Source of the DNA: Branchiostoma floridae
Taxonomy: Eukaryota > Chordata > Leptocardii > Amphioxiformes > Branchiostomatidae
DNA length: 64,000 bases
Assembly (NCBI RefSeq): GCF_000003815.2
Contig: NC_049993.1
Span: 18,162,544 to 18,226,543 of the forward strand
Reading direction: 5' to 3'
Positions 38,396 to 50,100 of the stretch are shown here, one piece after another. Under the pieces are notes generated by a model that was given only the letters and a program-made list of their open reading frames with translations, did not search any database and was not told where the DNA came from. The position numbers were made by a program, and so were the translations under genes. Positions within the stretch are counted from its first letter, which is position 1. Every line of letters begins with the position of its first letter.

Positions 38396-38519
38396 TAACC
38401 TTTAGAAGGTCATTGAACCCATATTGAGCTGGCCAAACAAACATACTCCATACATTTGGGACGGCACTTAACATTTTTGAACTACCCTTATAAATCAGTT
38501 AAGCCTGATATCTCTATAA

Positions 38520-38838
38520 AGGTGGGGTCACACATGCAAATATATATTCAAGTCCGTTTGAGGTGCATATGAAGCTCTTAGTCTCTACCAGGCTCCACAG
38601 GTCGCGGGAAAAATAATACAAATTGGACAAATATAGATACATAACCTGCCAGATGAGTTAGCTGACCGAGAAGTATGGTTAGCGACCCAGCTAACTCGTC
38701 TAACATGTTACCTGTTTACGTTTGTCCAATTTCTATTATTTTTACAACGACCTGTGGAGCCTGGTGGAGGTAAATACTCCCATGCGTGCCTCATACGGAC
38801 TTAAATATATACGCAGGTGTGACACTGTGACCCCACCT
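38520..38838. mobile_element. PIF/Harbinger-like MITE (AGGTGGGGTCACA), TAA target duplication
   Basis: Ends AGGTGGGGTCACA and TGTGACCCCACCT with TAA at both edges (38517-38519, 38839-38841). Inner arms ctctaccaggctccacaggt and acctgtggagcctggtggag; centre gagttagctg/cagctaactc. Relatives at 22329-22575 and, much decayed, about 43875-44170. Confidence 0.9.
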
Positions 38839-38965
38839 TAAGTAGCAGAGTGCATAATAATAGACATGATAAATGAACATGTGATTAGGACAAGTTTCTG
38901 AACATGCCTTTTGGCATATCTTACCACCTAGCTGCCTAACCTTCATCGATGTAAGCTTTGACCTA

Positions 38966-39172
38966 CTCTCCAAGCAGAGGTTAGGCGGCTCCGGCTGTTT
39001 TTTAACGTTTTTTTTAGTCGTTTTTATCGGGCTTTCTATTTTGTCATTCTTCTTGAAGTACGCCAGCCAAGGTTTTGACACAGCCAGATAATATACAAAA
39101 TAGAAAGCCCGATAAAAACGACTAAATAAACGTTAAAAAAAAACAGCCGGAGCCTAACCTCTGCTTGGAGAG
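38966..39172. mobile_element. Mutator-like foldback element, 11-bp target duplication
   Basis: Arms of about 80 bp: ctctccaagcagaggttagg ... gggctttctattttgt, mirrored by acaaaatagaaagccc ... cctaacctctgcttggagag. gctttgaccta occurs just outside both ends (38955-38965, 39175-39185). Long terminal inverted repeats with a 9-11-bp duplication are typical of Mutator-like elements. Confidence 0.82.
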
Positions 39173-39663
39173 ATGCTTTGACCTACTTGTATCTACTTTC
39201 ATTCCATTTATTTTATTTTGCCAGTGTACAATAATTATGTCAGCGTGCACGCGCTAACAGCGGGGTGCTATTTCTGGTGTGCCCTACTTTTTCTGAGAAA
39301 TGGAACCTGATTGAATATAAATCAAGATATTTTTAAAACACGGCCAGACAATTAGTATGTTTTGCAAGCTGTCATAATCGAAGGGGTCGCCGTCCTGTTA
39401 GCCGGTTTAGGGTGTAGCAAGTAAAGGTTATGGATGAGATCAGCGCGCATTAATTTTTACCTGATTTCGAAAAAAAAGGATAATTTTTTCGCACTGCCGA
39501 TGGTGAACATATAAAAGATAGGAAAATCTATTAAAATATATTACATGTAGTATTAAGGTACCAATAAGGAAAGGCGACAACTACATGTAGTACACAATAG
39601 ATATGTAATGTTGACAACAGCGTCACTTACAGTGTTATTTATTGCAGGAATAAAAGTCTTCTT

Positions 39664-39797
39664 AGCCTGAGTACCATCCTCCGTTGTGACGACTGGCTTA
39701 ATACTTTCGCTTGCTAACCACGTGATGAGCAAGCGAAAGTACTGAGCCAGCGCGCAAGCGAAAGTATTGACACAGGATGAGGATGGTACTCAGGTTT
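39664..39797. mobile_element. Mutator-like MITE, 10-bp target duplication
   Basis: Terminal gcctgagtaccatcctcc and ggatggtactcagg, with internal aatactttcgcttgct/agcaagcgaaagta hairpins. AAGTCTTCTT flanks both sides (39654-39663, 39798-39807). A partial copy is in the SDHC 3' UTR (about 51250-51325). Confidence 0.8.
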
Positions 39798-40172
39798 AAG
39801 TCTTCTTTCTAGCTTACGATACCATCTTTTTTCGTGGTCTTGAAATTTAAACTTTAAATTAAAGATGTAGGTGTCTTGTTTTTTCCACCTTATTTTCTCT
39901 TCGCAGGCTCACATTGGACTGATTCTGGGAGTCTGCATATATATATACCTATAATTTATTTGCTTTGGCCTTGTAAGATAATCACATTTTCCGAGTACGC
40001 AGATGGCTGCTGTTTGCGCGCTAAAAAAAACTGATTAGAAACGTATCAGAAACGTATAATGGTGTAGTTAACGCGATTGAAACAAGCATGCCAAGGCATT
40101 TACTTAATTTCCAAGCACCTTTACGTTGCCAGAGAAGCCAACCCCACAGCTCTCTAGTCTGTCGGTACTCAC

Positions 40173-40300
40173 CACGTCATGGCTGATGTTGAGGACATGT
40201 GTTCGCGCCCGGGCCTCTCCGGTATTTGTTGCGCACTAGCGTCGCCACTGGGAGTACAGCGGGAATTTTCATACAGACGAACAAGCCGCGGTGCGAGCGG
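40173..40300 (-). promoter_or_regulatory. Promoter-like GC-rich segment with possible first exon
   Basis: Minus-strand reading: GC-rich cccgctcgcaccgcggc, then cgcaacaaataccggagagg, then ATG at 40198 with a second in-frame ATG (MSSTSAMT), ending at a consensus donor gtgagtacc at 40172. That is the layout of a 5' UTR plus short first coding exon. No certain downstream exon was found, so the call is tentative. Confidence 0.3.
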
Positions 40301-40309
40301 GTTTTAATT

Positions 40310-40470
40310 CTTAGAACATTTAATTATTCATGATAACCTCAAATCGGCCTGCAGGCCGCTTTTCATTGAAGTTGCGATGGAAGACGTAAGGGTCAGACAA
40401 AGTATATAACAGAGATACAGTTTACATCATTCAAAGTCCTAATATACACATTTATTTTTACACATACTGA
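40310..40470. repeat. Dispersed repeat shared with 57834-57985
   Basis: cctcaaatcggcctgcaggcc, gggtcagacaaa and acagtttacatcattcaaag match the SERBP1-intron copy in order. Confidence 0.6.
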
Positions 40471-40479
40471 TGGATCTTC

Positions 40480-41610
40480 GGCATGTGGGGAGGGGTCGGA
40501 AAAACGAAGGTCACGTTCGATAAGGGCCCCCTGAAGGCTTTCTACGGTACTGCAGTGGAACTTCCGGTTTTGATGCTTTTTTTATTCACGACTTCACCAG
40601 AAGGTAATAAAGCGTAGTTTTTGCCATGTCTGTCTGCGTGCATGTGCCCCTTTTTGTCTGTGGGCCGCAGTGCAGTCTGGGTACGGGGGTGAAGTCTGCC
40701 ATCTCTAATTGCCTTGACTATTTGTTTCAAAGGCCAAATGAATGATCTATGCTTTCATCTTTGGCGAGCAGACTTCAGAAAGAGCCTTGTATCGCAAGTA
40801 CAGACGTGACAGCAGTGAATTAATGACTACGTGGAAATCTTTAATTACAAAACGTAATCACAGCATATTATGAGCACATTCAATCACTAACTTGATCATA
40901 TTGCGAAACTGAGAAAAGTAGTACAAATCTACAAAATGGTTTGAAACAGAGCTTTTTAACGCAGCGGTAGAATCTCTAATCTATAGATAACACAGTATTG
41001 TATATATAGTGAAAAAAATATAAAAGGTTCGAAGAAATTGTTGGAGAAAATGAGTTCAAAATTAGTCTGTCGTCTCGCTTGTTTGTGCATTTTTCATCTC
41101 ACGTCCTGATGCAGTGATCAAATCGCAGCCTGGTAAATTGGATGTCGCTTAAAATCTTATCAATATCTTGACGCCTACCTGCCGCTAAAATATGCATTAC
41201 TTCTTCAGTCTTTTAGGCCCCCGTTCCTCTGGACGGCGATCGCAATGCAACTTCACTGTGATCTAAATTAGAATCGTATAACTTAACTTCGTAATTACAA
41301 TATCATGCAATTCGTAAATATATGACTGAAAAGACAGCACAACACACAAAGTGAAAATAAGTTCGTTAACCGATATACCAAATCGCTCGGACGTATCAAC
41401 GTCGCCTCACTAGTAGAAAATTTAAATTTCTTGTCTGCGACGCGCCATTTTTCTTCTGTCCTTCAACCCACTTCGGGTCCGACATATCCCGAATTCATCA
41501 ATCAGATACTAGTATATCATCCCGCCATATTAGTAACTAATCTAGTCGAAACGACTCCAGTATTTGATGGATCCACTATCAATGCGCGTCCAACATCGCT
41601 TCCGTCGTGC
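40480..41610. other. No gene; one dispersed motif
   Basis: The minus-strand segment aaggcaattagagatggcag (near 40710) is shared with SDHC intron 1 at about 47465, so it is repeat-derived. No coding segment recognised. Confidence 0.45.
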
Positions 41611-41611
41611 T

Positions 41612-41790
41612 AAAATACTGTAAATGCAGAAATGTTCGCGGTAGTTTTATGTTCACGGTTTTCGCGGTGGCCACTTCACCGCGAAGTTAAAACAACCGCG
41701 AACATTTTCCATTAAAGTATGTGACTACAGTCTACTCTATGGCGCTACCGCGAACTTAAAATCGCCGCGAAAACTCGATTTTTCCCGCTA
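41612..41790. mobile_element. MITE with accgcgaa repeats (ACTGTAAAT family)
   Basis: Starts atactgtaaatgcagaaatg, contains ttcgcggt/accgcgaa inverted pairs, and ends aaaactcgatttttcccgct. Same family as the inner element at 16272-16452. Flanked by a direct duplication of host sequence (see findings). Confidence 0.8.
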
Positions 41791-41849
41791 ACGACTCCAG
41801 CATTTGATGGATCACGTCCTACATCGCTTCCGTCGTGCTAAATTATACT

Positions 41850-44800
41850 CTTGATAAACTCACTTATCATCCGCCGTCAGACGGGACTACGTTATCACTG
41901 CATCGATATATCATAGTCACTTTCAGCTGGGAAATATTGGACGCCATTGAAGCTCAATAAATTGTTGTGGGGGGTACTACGATGTTTTTTAGAGTAGATA
42001 CATATGAACTGAATAATGGTATTTGGAGGTCAACTATACTTTTCCTTAATATAAAAGTTATAAAAACCTTTGAACGTAACAAGTTCAAATAATATTTGAA
42101 AAAAACACGTAATTTTACTGGCGCATTCAACTTAATCACCTGTATGTTTAGAAGTAACAGAAAAAGCGTAAATAATCAACTTAAATAATCTGTATGAGAC
42201 AAATAATGCATGACAATATTTGGTCGATATCTATGCTGTATATCTATGCTGATATCTCGTTGTTCCAATCTGAAGACATGATTCCGAACAGGATTACTTT
42301 CTCAGGGGAGTGAAAGAGGTCATTTACATCAGAGACTGCCAACCTTCCCTCAACCGAGACGGGGGCCGATACCGACTTCCAAGCACCTTTGACCCTTGCT
42401 GACGTCAAATTTTCGGTCTGGATGTGTGACATACAAATGTAGGCATTGGGCCATTTTAACTTGATAAGGATCAGAGTAGCCTGATTAAATCTCGCTTATA
42501 GCAGCCCGCCAAACATCCGCCGGCCCCCTAGAGGGGCCAGTTACAGCCCTGGACAGAGGAGTTTGTGTTACACAGACTAGGATCAGAGGACCGATCGAAA
42601 GCTTGTTGGTAAGCGCTTTATTTTGGGTAATGATATGAAGTTTAGAATTGCAACATAGATAATGTGTACCGACTTGTTTAACCACCGTGGGTCCCCATGG
42701 GGGAATCCGGAGCCGCGGAAATAATCAATTCTTCCCCTCTGTGATTTACCGTGACACGTGTCTCCCTCACAACCCACGTGTGACGTCACGCTACGTCATC
42801 ACATGACGTCATCTCACTACAGCTCACAGAACTTGGACGTCAAATTCATTGATGAGTGTAATCAGATTATCGATCTGTATTGTTAAACTAAGGGGGGAAA
42901 CTAACGATACGAACTGTCACAAGTTATTTGGAGATGGGCACACCGACCCTATGTTGGATTTGCAACTTTTAAGACTAGCTCGAAAAAATCCCCCAAGCGA
43001 ATGAATTATGTTTTTAATCATCAAGGGTTAAACTAATTATAATATTGATGATAAAGCAGGGAGGAAAAGAGGGAAGAAGGATGGAAGAATGGACGAACAT
43101 TATCCCAAAATCGATCATTCCATTCAGCTCGAAGCGCTGACTGTCGCCCACAAAGACAGAAAAACCGCTATGCTAGAGCCAAGGACTTAAACAACGTCCT
43201 TCCCTATAGCGGACTCCTTCACAACTTGGTCCATTCCCACACATAAGTTATCGTTACCAGCTTACTGCCTATTTCCCATTTGCCTTTACTGGGAAATCCG
43301 CCTCATAAACTAACGAGTGAGCGCGGGCGAACCGAGGGGCACTGAATTTTTCGTTGTATTTCTTCTCATAATACACTTTTGATGGCCATTTCTTCTTATA
43401 CTGGGTCGTTTGTGCTGCCACAAATGACTCAGTTCAGAAAGAAATGGTCTGCAAAAGTGTATTGTGCGGGGAAATACTGAAAAAAGGCCCAGAGAGCCTG
43501 CTATGGGGGCTATAAATTGTGTGAAAAACTCTGGTTGACGGAAGAGAGTGGGCGACAACTTATTATCTATCATTCATTAGATACTAGTAGTTGGTATCTT
43601 GAGATTCGGCCCAGTGCCGAGTTGCGTAGCCGTATAAATAACTATTAAAACTTTGCAGGAAAAATAAGATTTAACAGCCGTGAATGTCACGTCTCTTTAC
43701 ATTCATGTTTAAAACAACTCCGTTAAGTTTGTGAGGAAACTCTGGATAACGAATGTGGGCGGACGACCACGTATAACTCATTAAAGTGACTGTGCCAACA
43801 ATGTTACAAAAATATAACGGTACATCATTATATTCAATCATATTAACCATCACTCAACGAACATACATATAATGATTAGTCTCTACCAGACTCCGGCCTG
43901 GCCGATATATAATACGGTACTTAGGTCAAGTTAGGAATAAAAGCCTAGTAGCCTAGGAGTGAACTAACCGACCAGCGGATAGCTGGATAGACCGCATAAG
44001 ACTGACTGAAATCTCATGGCAACTTATTTGTCCCTATTTCATGTATTTGGCCAAATTCTTCAATTTTTTTTAAAATCCAGCTGACACGTCTGCTTGCTTG
44101 GGAGCTACATACGAGTAATGACCGTGGGTGGGCTCAAACGCATGAAGAAGTTTTTATTTATTCATTCTATTAAAGCCTAGCTAGGCGACCAGCTGTAATA
44201 AAATGGAGCCCTGTGTTGAGGGCCGGGGTAGTAAAAATAACTACATGTACTAGAATGTGACGAGAATTCTAGAAATAAGGGAAACGGCTAAACCTTAGGG
44301 ATGGTTATATGTCTGGCCGCATTTCAACAATCATGAAACATTTTTGTGTGTTTACGCGCCAGATGTTATCGATCAGTTGTCAAGGATACATTCCGAATAT
44401 GTTGGGAGGAATGAGTACGTAAACGATTATCAAATCAACCGTTATACGATATCTATCTGCCTATCTTATTACCTGGATGTCTATATATTAAACCTTCATC
44501 GACGTACTAGTAGCATTCTTACAGTCGGATTTGCTGTAATTATTTCCTCTCTACGTCAAGAAAGTAATTTCCTTCTCCATACATAGACAGCAATAGAATG
44601 TCAGTAACAGCGAGTTTCGTATCGAAATGTTAACTCCAAGGACACATCCTTGTTTATACCCCATAGCGCACGCGCCGAAAGCGAAGGTATCTTTCTTTGT
44701 TGCCGGTAGCTCATTTGCATATTCATGATGCAATCACAGCTGTTTCATCGAAAACCGGAGGGTCAACATGGAAGTACCGTAAGATCCGTAACTTCGTTAA

Positions 44801-45960
44801 TTATGGTGACTAAGCCACGTTTTGGCATGCCTTGTCCTATCAAATTGATTCTGTAAATATAATAAACATATTGTGGTACAAAATATCGTAGAAACTATTC
44901 ACAGAAGACCATAAGCGAACCAATATAAACGAAAAACCGATTTCTTATAAACCCCAGCGTACCCTCAGTTTCCAAGCCGGCGAAATAATGTATAGACCGA
45001 TGACTCATCATATATGGGGCGTTTTTCGCCGCAAAAATGTATTAGGATAATAAATACATACCTGTACCATTTTGGCGACTTAACCGTGGCACAATCAAGG
45101 AGTAAAAATTGAACCACAGGCGTTGTAGAGTAAAAACCGGCGTTACTATGGGGGAGGGGGGCGCTCGCCGGTAAACTTTACGTCACACACGTGTATACAC
45201 CCGGCGGCATGAACACTTACGCAATTATCACAAGAACTAGCCCCACATTCACATTTTTAGCCAATCATACATTCAAGATAAGAGTACAAGGTAGAATTAT
45301 TTCTACAGTAAAGAACCAAGCGTACCTTTTTGGATTTTCGCAGCTACCGGCGAGTTTCGGATTTTCCGTCTGGCTTCCGTCTATCCCGCGCGATTTCGTC
45401 AGTAGCCGCCACTCTGGCTGGGGGTCAAAGGTTACTAGGTCTGCTCTTATATTTCCGCCCGTGCACATCAAATTACACAGACTGGTTTCACCTTGATCAA
45501 ACAAACGTGTTGGGGTCGTTTTGATAACGTGTAGCAAACTACTGCATGCTGAAAAATGTCGGTGATGTGGGGGGACGGTTTTTAAAAGGACTTTGGACCG
45601 ACGGCAAATAATTAAGTAATCAATCACCTAATTTGTCCCAGTTCTATACAATTCTTTTCAGCGGAACAACCTCCTTTGCCATATTTGCCGAGCAACCAAA
45701 AGAGCCTGGTCACTTGGTACGTTACTAGTACAATGTAGTCTAAGCCCTGGGCAGAAGTAACTGGAAGTTCGTCGATTTTTAATATCAATCAATGGGGTCA
45801 AAAGCTTTCACCCCGTGAACTTCAAACAAAAACCTTTGTTCTCACTAACTTCAGTGAGGATCTTAAGTAAACTATCGTGGAAACATTGCTTCGTGGCAGC
45901 AACACCTTCAGAATTTTCGCTGAAAAGTCACCAAAAAATTTCAAGAACAGACTATGCTGT
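41850..45960. other. No identified gene
   Basis: Contains scattered repeat motifs, a decayed MITE at about 43875-44170, a CRE-like cluster at 42781-42811 and a ttacctggatgtct...cttcatcgacgt tail motif at 44470-44505. Open frames at 42244-42432 (minus) and 45191-45496 (plus) / 45265-45627 (minus) have no family motif. Confidence 0.4.
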
Positions 45961-45962
45961 AA

Positions 45963-46138
45963 TACAGTAGAAGCCAGTTAATTGCACAGCGGATTAACAC
46001 ACACTTCTGTAACTGCATGGAATCCCAAAATTCCAAACAGGTGCCGTCCAGCTGGATAACTTCGCAATATTGCACCATCCGGATAATTGCACGAAATCCA
46101 CTGGCAAATAGGCAGTGCAATTAAGCGGCTTCTACTGT
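45963..46138. mobile_element. Pogo/Tigger-like MITE (family 1)
   Basis: Starts TACAGTAGAAGCCAGTTAAT and ends ATTAAGCGGCTTCTACTGT. About 176 bp. Confidence 0.88.
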
Positions 46139-46142
46139 GGAG

Positions 46143-46238
46143 TAGAAGCCGCTTTGGGATTCCGTGCAGTTAAAATTCATTTACATAAAAACAGGAGTGT
46201 GCGTTAATCCGTTGTGCAAGTAACTGGCTTCTACTGTA
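46143..46238. mobile_element. Internally deleted family 1 MITE adjoining the previous copy
   Basis: Starts gtagaagccgctttgggatt and ends gtaactggcttctactgta, inverted relative to its neighbour, with the middle replaced by about 25 bases containing ttcatttacataaaaaca, a string also found at 46837-46854. Confidence 0.75.
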
Positions 46239-46898
46239 TTGCCTCACAGGTCAGATGTTTCGAATCTATATTTTAATGGCATACTGAGTTATGAACGGCC
46301 GTGAAATGCCTGTAGCGCAGTTGTGCTTGGCCAATTTGAACTTCTGATGATATGAATGAATAAAGGTTCAAACAAACAAACAAACAAACAGTGTGTTTAT
46401 GCTCATTGTGTTACCTGGATCTCATTCCATACATATTTGAATGATTTTTGCAAGACCGTACCCAAAGGCTAATTGCAAACAAAAGTAAAACAGTGATATG
46501 CACAATTGTTAAATATCTAGATAAATTTAAAGGGAACGCCATCCATTCTTAACCTTTTTGTACTCTATTTTGAAATCTCAAGTGTCGAACGGCTTAGTCG
46601 AACAAACAGATTGAAGATGAGAGAGCGAAAGAAATCAATGAAAGTGCGCAAATGACATGTCGACATACATGTAGCTTTTCATAATGCAGTTTGCAAATGT
46701 ATCGCTATAGGCCGCTGATAGACGGTTGTCAATCGATGCAAATGCATGTTGTTTGAAAGCTAGTCGCTAGATGTCGCTGTGAGACCGTCAGACTGACCTT
46801 GGGCAATTCATAGCAGCTAAACGCGATTAAAAGATTCATTTACATAAAAACAATACAATTTTGCAAGCAATATGGTATGTCAAATTGTATTGTTTTAT

Positions 46899-46906
46899 TA
46901 TAAATA
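46899..46906 (+). promoter_or_regulatory. TATA-like box upstream of SDHC
   Basis: TATAAATA lies 117 bases before the SDHC start codon, right beside a short perfect palindrome (about 46848-46898). A 5' UTR of roughly 90 bases would follow if it is used. The surroundings are AT-rich, so a chance match is quite possible. Confidence 0.25.
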
Positions 46907-47022
46907 TTTCTACTTTATGATATTTGTCCTTTTTGCCGAATAATTTGCAGAACTGCAGTTATATAACATTTATTGCTTTGATGCGGTGGTAGTGGGACCC
47001 TGACAAGGTGAACCATAAAACC

Positions 47023-47183
47023 ATGGCGTTGTCGATGCTGTTAGTTCGGAATTCTGCGGCGATTTCCCGTCTTGGGATGTTGTCTGCACCTTTAAGATCC
47101 GCTGCCTTGTCTTCGAGACTGGCAGCACCGATGACAACAACAGCACAGGAGGAAATGGCGAAATTCTGGGACAAAAATGCACA
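47023..47183 (+). CDS. SDHC: SDHC exon 1: start codon, mitochondrial presequence, first matrix residues
   Basis: Encodes residues 1-53 plus two bases of codon 54. It begins [15 protein letters not shown] and ends WDKNA before the donor gtaagt. It holds the presequence and the start of the matrix-facing N-terminus. Confidence 0.93.
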
Positions 47184-50100
47184 GTAAGTTGTAGGGGTCA
47201 TGAATAAGGGTTCTTACTCATGTTACTCAAGATGTTGTTCCCTATCTTATTAATAAACCAACGTCATGTACTTTTGTTTGGGCCACTGTAGTATGAATTT
47301 TCACATATAGATACCCCTTGTGCCTATGTTTAAGCTAATAACGCAAAATTTGATAGAAACATTGCGTTATATCATGTACAACTTGCTATGTAATTTTGGA
47401 ACATACAAATTATGAAATGGGGTAGAGACATATAACATGTTTTTGTGTTAAGTTGGGGTAGAATGAAGGCAATCAGAGATGGCAGACTTCACCTCTTTAG
47501 TAATAATTACCATCAGAGAGAACATATACAGAATTTGTTCACATATAGACGGTTACTGACAGTGACTGTTCAAAAACTATATTTCCCTCCCTTCAGCCAG
47601 AATGATATAACGTTATTTTTATTACTGCTCAGTTTCTCAAGCCTGTCTACCATTGACTGTCCATTTATTGAGATTTGCAACACAAGGACCCCTACTCTTA
47701 TCGATAAGTGTTGGGTTCTTAAATGTGCTGGAGATGTGACTCTCCTCAAACATGGGACCTTCATATTTAACGTCCTATCCGAGGGATAGCCATAACCAAA
47801 ACTAGGTAGTCGTTTACACCTGGGTGAAGTGAGAAAAGGCTTGTCAAGTGCCTTTCCCAAGTGCAGAAGATTACATTGGTAGCATATCAGCAGGTTTGAA
47901 CCCAAGACCTCTGGGTTCTGGGCCAAACACCCAGCCCTTTATAGGCTTTAACACACCATACCATTTGTGTAGAATTCACTAGAAAGAAGCATCCCACCCT
48001 AGATTTGTTTGTAATAAAACCTTACAAGCAAAACAAAACTTGTTACAGACTGCTGATACTTTGTCGAATCTTTCTTCTGCAGGAAGAAGCGGCCGATGTC
48101 GCCCCACCTGACCATCTACAAGCCCCAGCTGACGGCCATGCTGTCCATCACCCACCGCGGGACCGGAGCCGCCATGGCGGGATGTACGCACACTTCTGCA
48201 TTCTGTACAAAAGGGCTACAGTCAAACCTGTCTATAGCGGCCACTCAAGGGACTGGAGAAATATGGCCACTATAGACAGGTGGCCACTATAGAGAAAATG
48301 TTGATCAATTGACCATGAGCAAACTACACATGATTTCAGTTTCCACTATAATCTTTCTCATCAAGTAACATTGTCTCGATTGGTAAATTCACAGACAAAG
48401 ACTTGCAATAGGCAGTGTTTCTGTATCAACGGGACTGGAAATCGTGTGGCCATGACCGCGTTGGACAGGTGGCCGCTAAGCCTATTTCTTAATCATTACG
48501 AATCCAAGGGACCGACAAAAAGTGGCCACTATGGCCAGGTGGCTGCTATACAAAGGTGGCCGCTAATACAGGTTTGACTGTACCTTCAAAACTGGGCTGT
48601 CTCCAGGGCCCATCATTCTGTCTTGGGCCGGAAATTTTTTTGTTTGATATGACAGAGAGAAAATTCACCCTGTCTGTCTGTCCCAGAAATCTGAACTTCA
48701 TGACATTAATTTGATAGAAATATGTTTTTGTAACCTTAAAAAGACAGATTCGACGTAGCCTTTAGCCTTCTTAATATGAGTATAAGGCAAACACTCAAAG
48801 TTATACCAACTAGGCTATTATACTGGTGGAAAGATAGCTATTGGCTCTTGATTAAGTGATCTATGTGGTTTCTCCCAATGGTATCACACCAATGTGCCCT
48901 CCCCTAATGGTATCCCCCCTATGTTCCAGTTGTGTATGCGTTCTCCGTGGGGATGCTTGTGGTGAACCCCCTGCTTGGCTGGGACTTCCCAACCATTTTC
49001 AACTTTGTGAGTATACAACATTATTCAGTAGAAGCCAGTTAATTGCACACCGGATAATCGCACATTTCTGTTAATTGCACGAAATCCTCAAATCCCATGG
49101 TGGTGCGGTTCAGTTTAATAACTTCGCTTTGTTGCACCAGCCGGATAATCGCACGAAATATACTGGCAAATAGAGTGTGCAATTAAGTGGCTTCCACTGT
49201 ATAATGTTTTTTATTTACAATATCATGTCCGAAGGCTAATTGTACAGTCTCAAGGACTAAGAGAAGATAGTGTGATACATAACACTAGTGCCTAATCAAC
49301 TATATGGTACAATGTATAGTTATTGTATACTATTGTTGCAGTCCTTAGGACGGAACGTTAAGCCGTGGTCCACTGTTCATTGTCCTTGTCGAAAAGAGCT
49401 AGGGAAATTTCCCTGGTACAATGAACCTGTAAATACTGTAGCGTCTGTTTTCTTTGTGATGACCAGTGGAAGACTAGCTCTTCAGCTATCAGATCGAGAT
49501 CACTTTCCTTTCATGCTACAGATCAAAAGCCTTGAGATCCTAATATGCTTAACTGTAGTCCCTATATGTGTCACTCTACAGATGTGCATAGATACTAAAC
49601 TGTAGTCCCTATATGTGTCACCCTACAGATGTGCATAGATACTAAACTGTAGTCCCTATATGTGTCACTCTACAGATGTGCATAGATACTAAACTGTAGT
49701 CCCTATATGTGTCACCCTACAGATGTGCATAGATACTAAACTGTAGTCCCTATATGTGTCACCCTACAGATGTGCATAGATACTAAACTGTAGTCCCTAT
49801 ATGTGTCACTCTACAGATGTGCATAGATACTAAACTGTAGTCCCTATATGTGTCACTCTACTGTATAGATGCTAAACTGTAGTCCCTATGTGTCTCACTC
49901 TACTGTATAGATGCTAAACTGTAGTCCCTATGTGTCTCACTCTACTGCATAGATGCTAAACTGTAGTACCTATGTGTGTCACTCTACTGTATAGATGCTA
50001 AACTGTAGTCCCTATATGTCTCACTCTACTGTATAGATGCTAAACTGTAGTACCTATGTGTCTCACTCTACTGCATAGATGCTAAACTGTAGTCCCTATG

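Noticed and set aside
38791-39081. 96-codon minus-strand frame
   Set aside because: It crosses the Harbinger-like and Mutator-like palindromes, so it is composed of transposon ends.
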